NCBI GenBank assembly: GCA_017999135.1
Contig: JAGOBT010000280.1
Span: forward strand, 1 to 5,156
Reading direction: 5' to 3'
Length of the DNA stretch: 5,156 nucleotides
DNA from: Burkholderiaceae bacterium
GTDB taxonomy: Bacteria; Pseudomonadota; Gammaproteobacteria; Burkholderiales; Burkholderiaceae_C
Shown: positions 4,908 to 5,156 of the stretch, one piece after another
Layout of the letters: each line of letters opens with the position of its first letter
Numbering within the stretch: the stretch's first letter is position 1
Translations under genes and position numbers: made by a program
The notes under the pieces: generated by a model
Database searches by the model: none
What the model was told of the DNA's origin: nothing
What the model saw: only the letters and a program-made list of their open reading frames with translations

Positions 4908-5156
4908 CGACCGGCCTGAACGACTTCGGCCTGATCGGCCTGGCCGTGATGGGCCAGAACCTGGTGCTCAATGTCGAGAGCCGGGGCTTCGCGGTCAGCG
5001 TCTACAACCGCACGCCGGCCGCCACCGAGACCTTCGTGGCCGCGCACCCGGGCAAGCGCATCACCGGCCATGCCAGCCTGGCCGCCTTCGTGCAGAGCCT
5101 GTCGCGGCCGCGGCGGGTGATGCTGATGGTCAAGGCCGGCGCGGCGGTGGATGCGG
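4904..5156 (+). CDS. gnd: 6-phosphogluconate dehydrogenase, decarboxylating (N-terminal 84 residues; cut by right window edge)
   Basis: The enzyme oxidatively decarboxylates 6-phosphogluconate to ribulose 5-phosphate, making NADPH in the oxidative pentose phosphate pathway. Seen: translation from 4904 gives 84 residues of the NADP-binding Rossmann domain. GLIGLAVMGQNLVLN (9-23) is the dinucleotide fingerprint typical of 6PGDH. VYNRT (33-37) holds Asn35-Arg36-Thr37, the usual NADP 2'-phosphate contact. VMLMVKAGAAVDA (72-84) is the family's fourth-strand motif. The spacing and the GLAVMGQN wording favour 6PGDH over beta-hydroxyacid dehydrogenases such as tartronate semialdehyde reductase, which share the fold. 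Full-length members run to about 470 residues, so most of the gene is beyond the edge; the short YqeC-type form (about 300) cannot be fully excluded. No Shine-Dalgarno precedes the ATG, and its overlap with the upstream stop (ATGA, 4904-4907) suggests translational coupling. Its product pathway also receives gluconate from IdnD/IdnO once phosphorylated. Confidence 0.88.
   Translation, partial: MTTGLNDFGLIGLAVMGQNLVLNVESRGFAVSVYNRTPAATETFVAAHPGKRITGHASLAAFVQSLSRPRRVMLMVKAGAAVDA

Overview
The window comes from a very GC-rich genome. Nearly every codon ends in G or C, and GC is roughly 70% by eye. The proteins look like those of Burkholderiales (Comamonadaceae/Sphaerotilaceae-like beta-proteobacteria). 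That placement is inferred from protein resemblance, codon use and the style of the intergenic repeats; there is no rRNA or other marker gene here. Coding density is high: six protein genes, two of them cut by the window edges. There are no tRNA or rRNA genes, CRISPR arrays, transposases or phage genes.

Layout. Bases 1-362 (minus) hold the first 120 residues of an L-idonate 5-dehydrogenase (IdnD). It is divergent from idnO (443-1204, plus), a short-chain 5-keto-D-gluconate 5-reductase that starts at a TTG behind a strong Shine-Dalgarno sequence. The 80-base gap between them holds an imperfect dyad that could be an operator. idnO converges on a glycerate 2-kinase of the MOFRL/TtuD type (1342-2652, minus); the gap contains a long hairpin with a perfect 10-bp outer stem. 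The glycerate kinase is divergent from an amidohydrolase strongly resembling 8-oxoguanine deaminase (2702-4108, plus). A 127-base gap with stacked inverted repeats follows. Next is a cytoplasmic DsbA/FrnE-like thiol oxidoreductase (4236-4907), whose stop codon overlaps by ATGA the start of 6-phosphogluconate dehydrogenase (gnd, from 4904, cut by the right edge).

How the genes fit together. IdnD (L-idonate to 5-ketogluconate) and IdnO (5-ketogluconate to D-gluconate) are successive steps. After phosphorylation by a gluconate kinase, not present here, the product is the substrate of Gnd. Most of the window therefore fits sugar-acid catabolism feeding the pentose phosphate pathway. The central divergent pair can be read differently: 8-oxoguanine deaminase makes urate, whose breakdown can give glyoxylate and then glycerate, the substrate of the kinase. 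That link is an inference.

I found no convincing undescribed system. The points most worth a second look are words shared between the two divergent intergenic regions, the two intergenic hairpin elements, and the overlapping thiol oxidoreductase-gnd pair.
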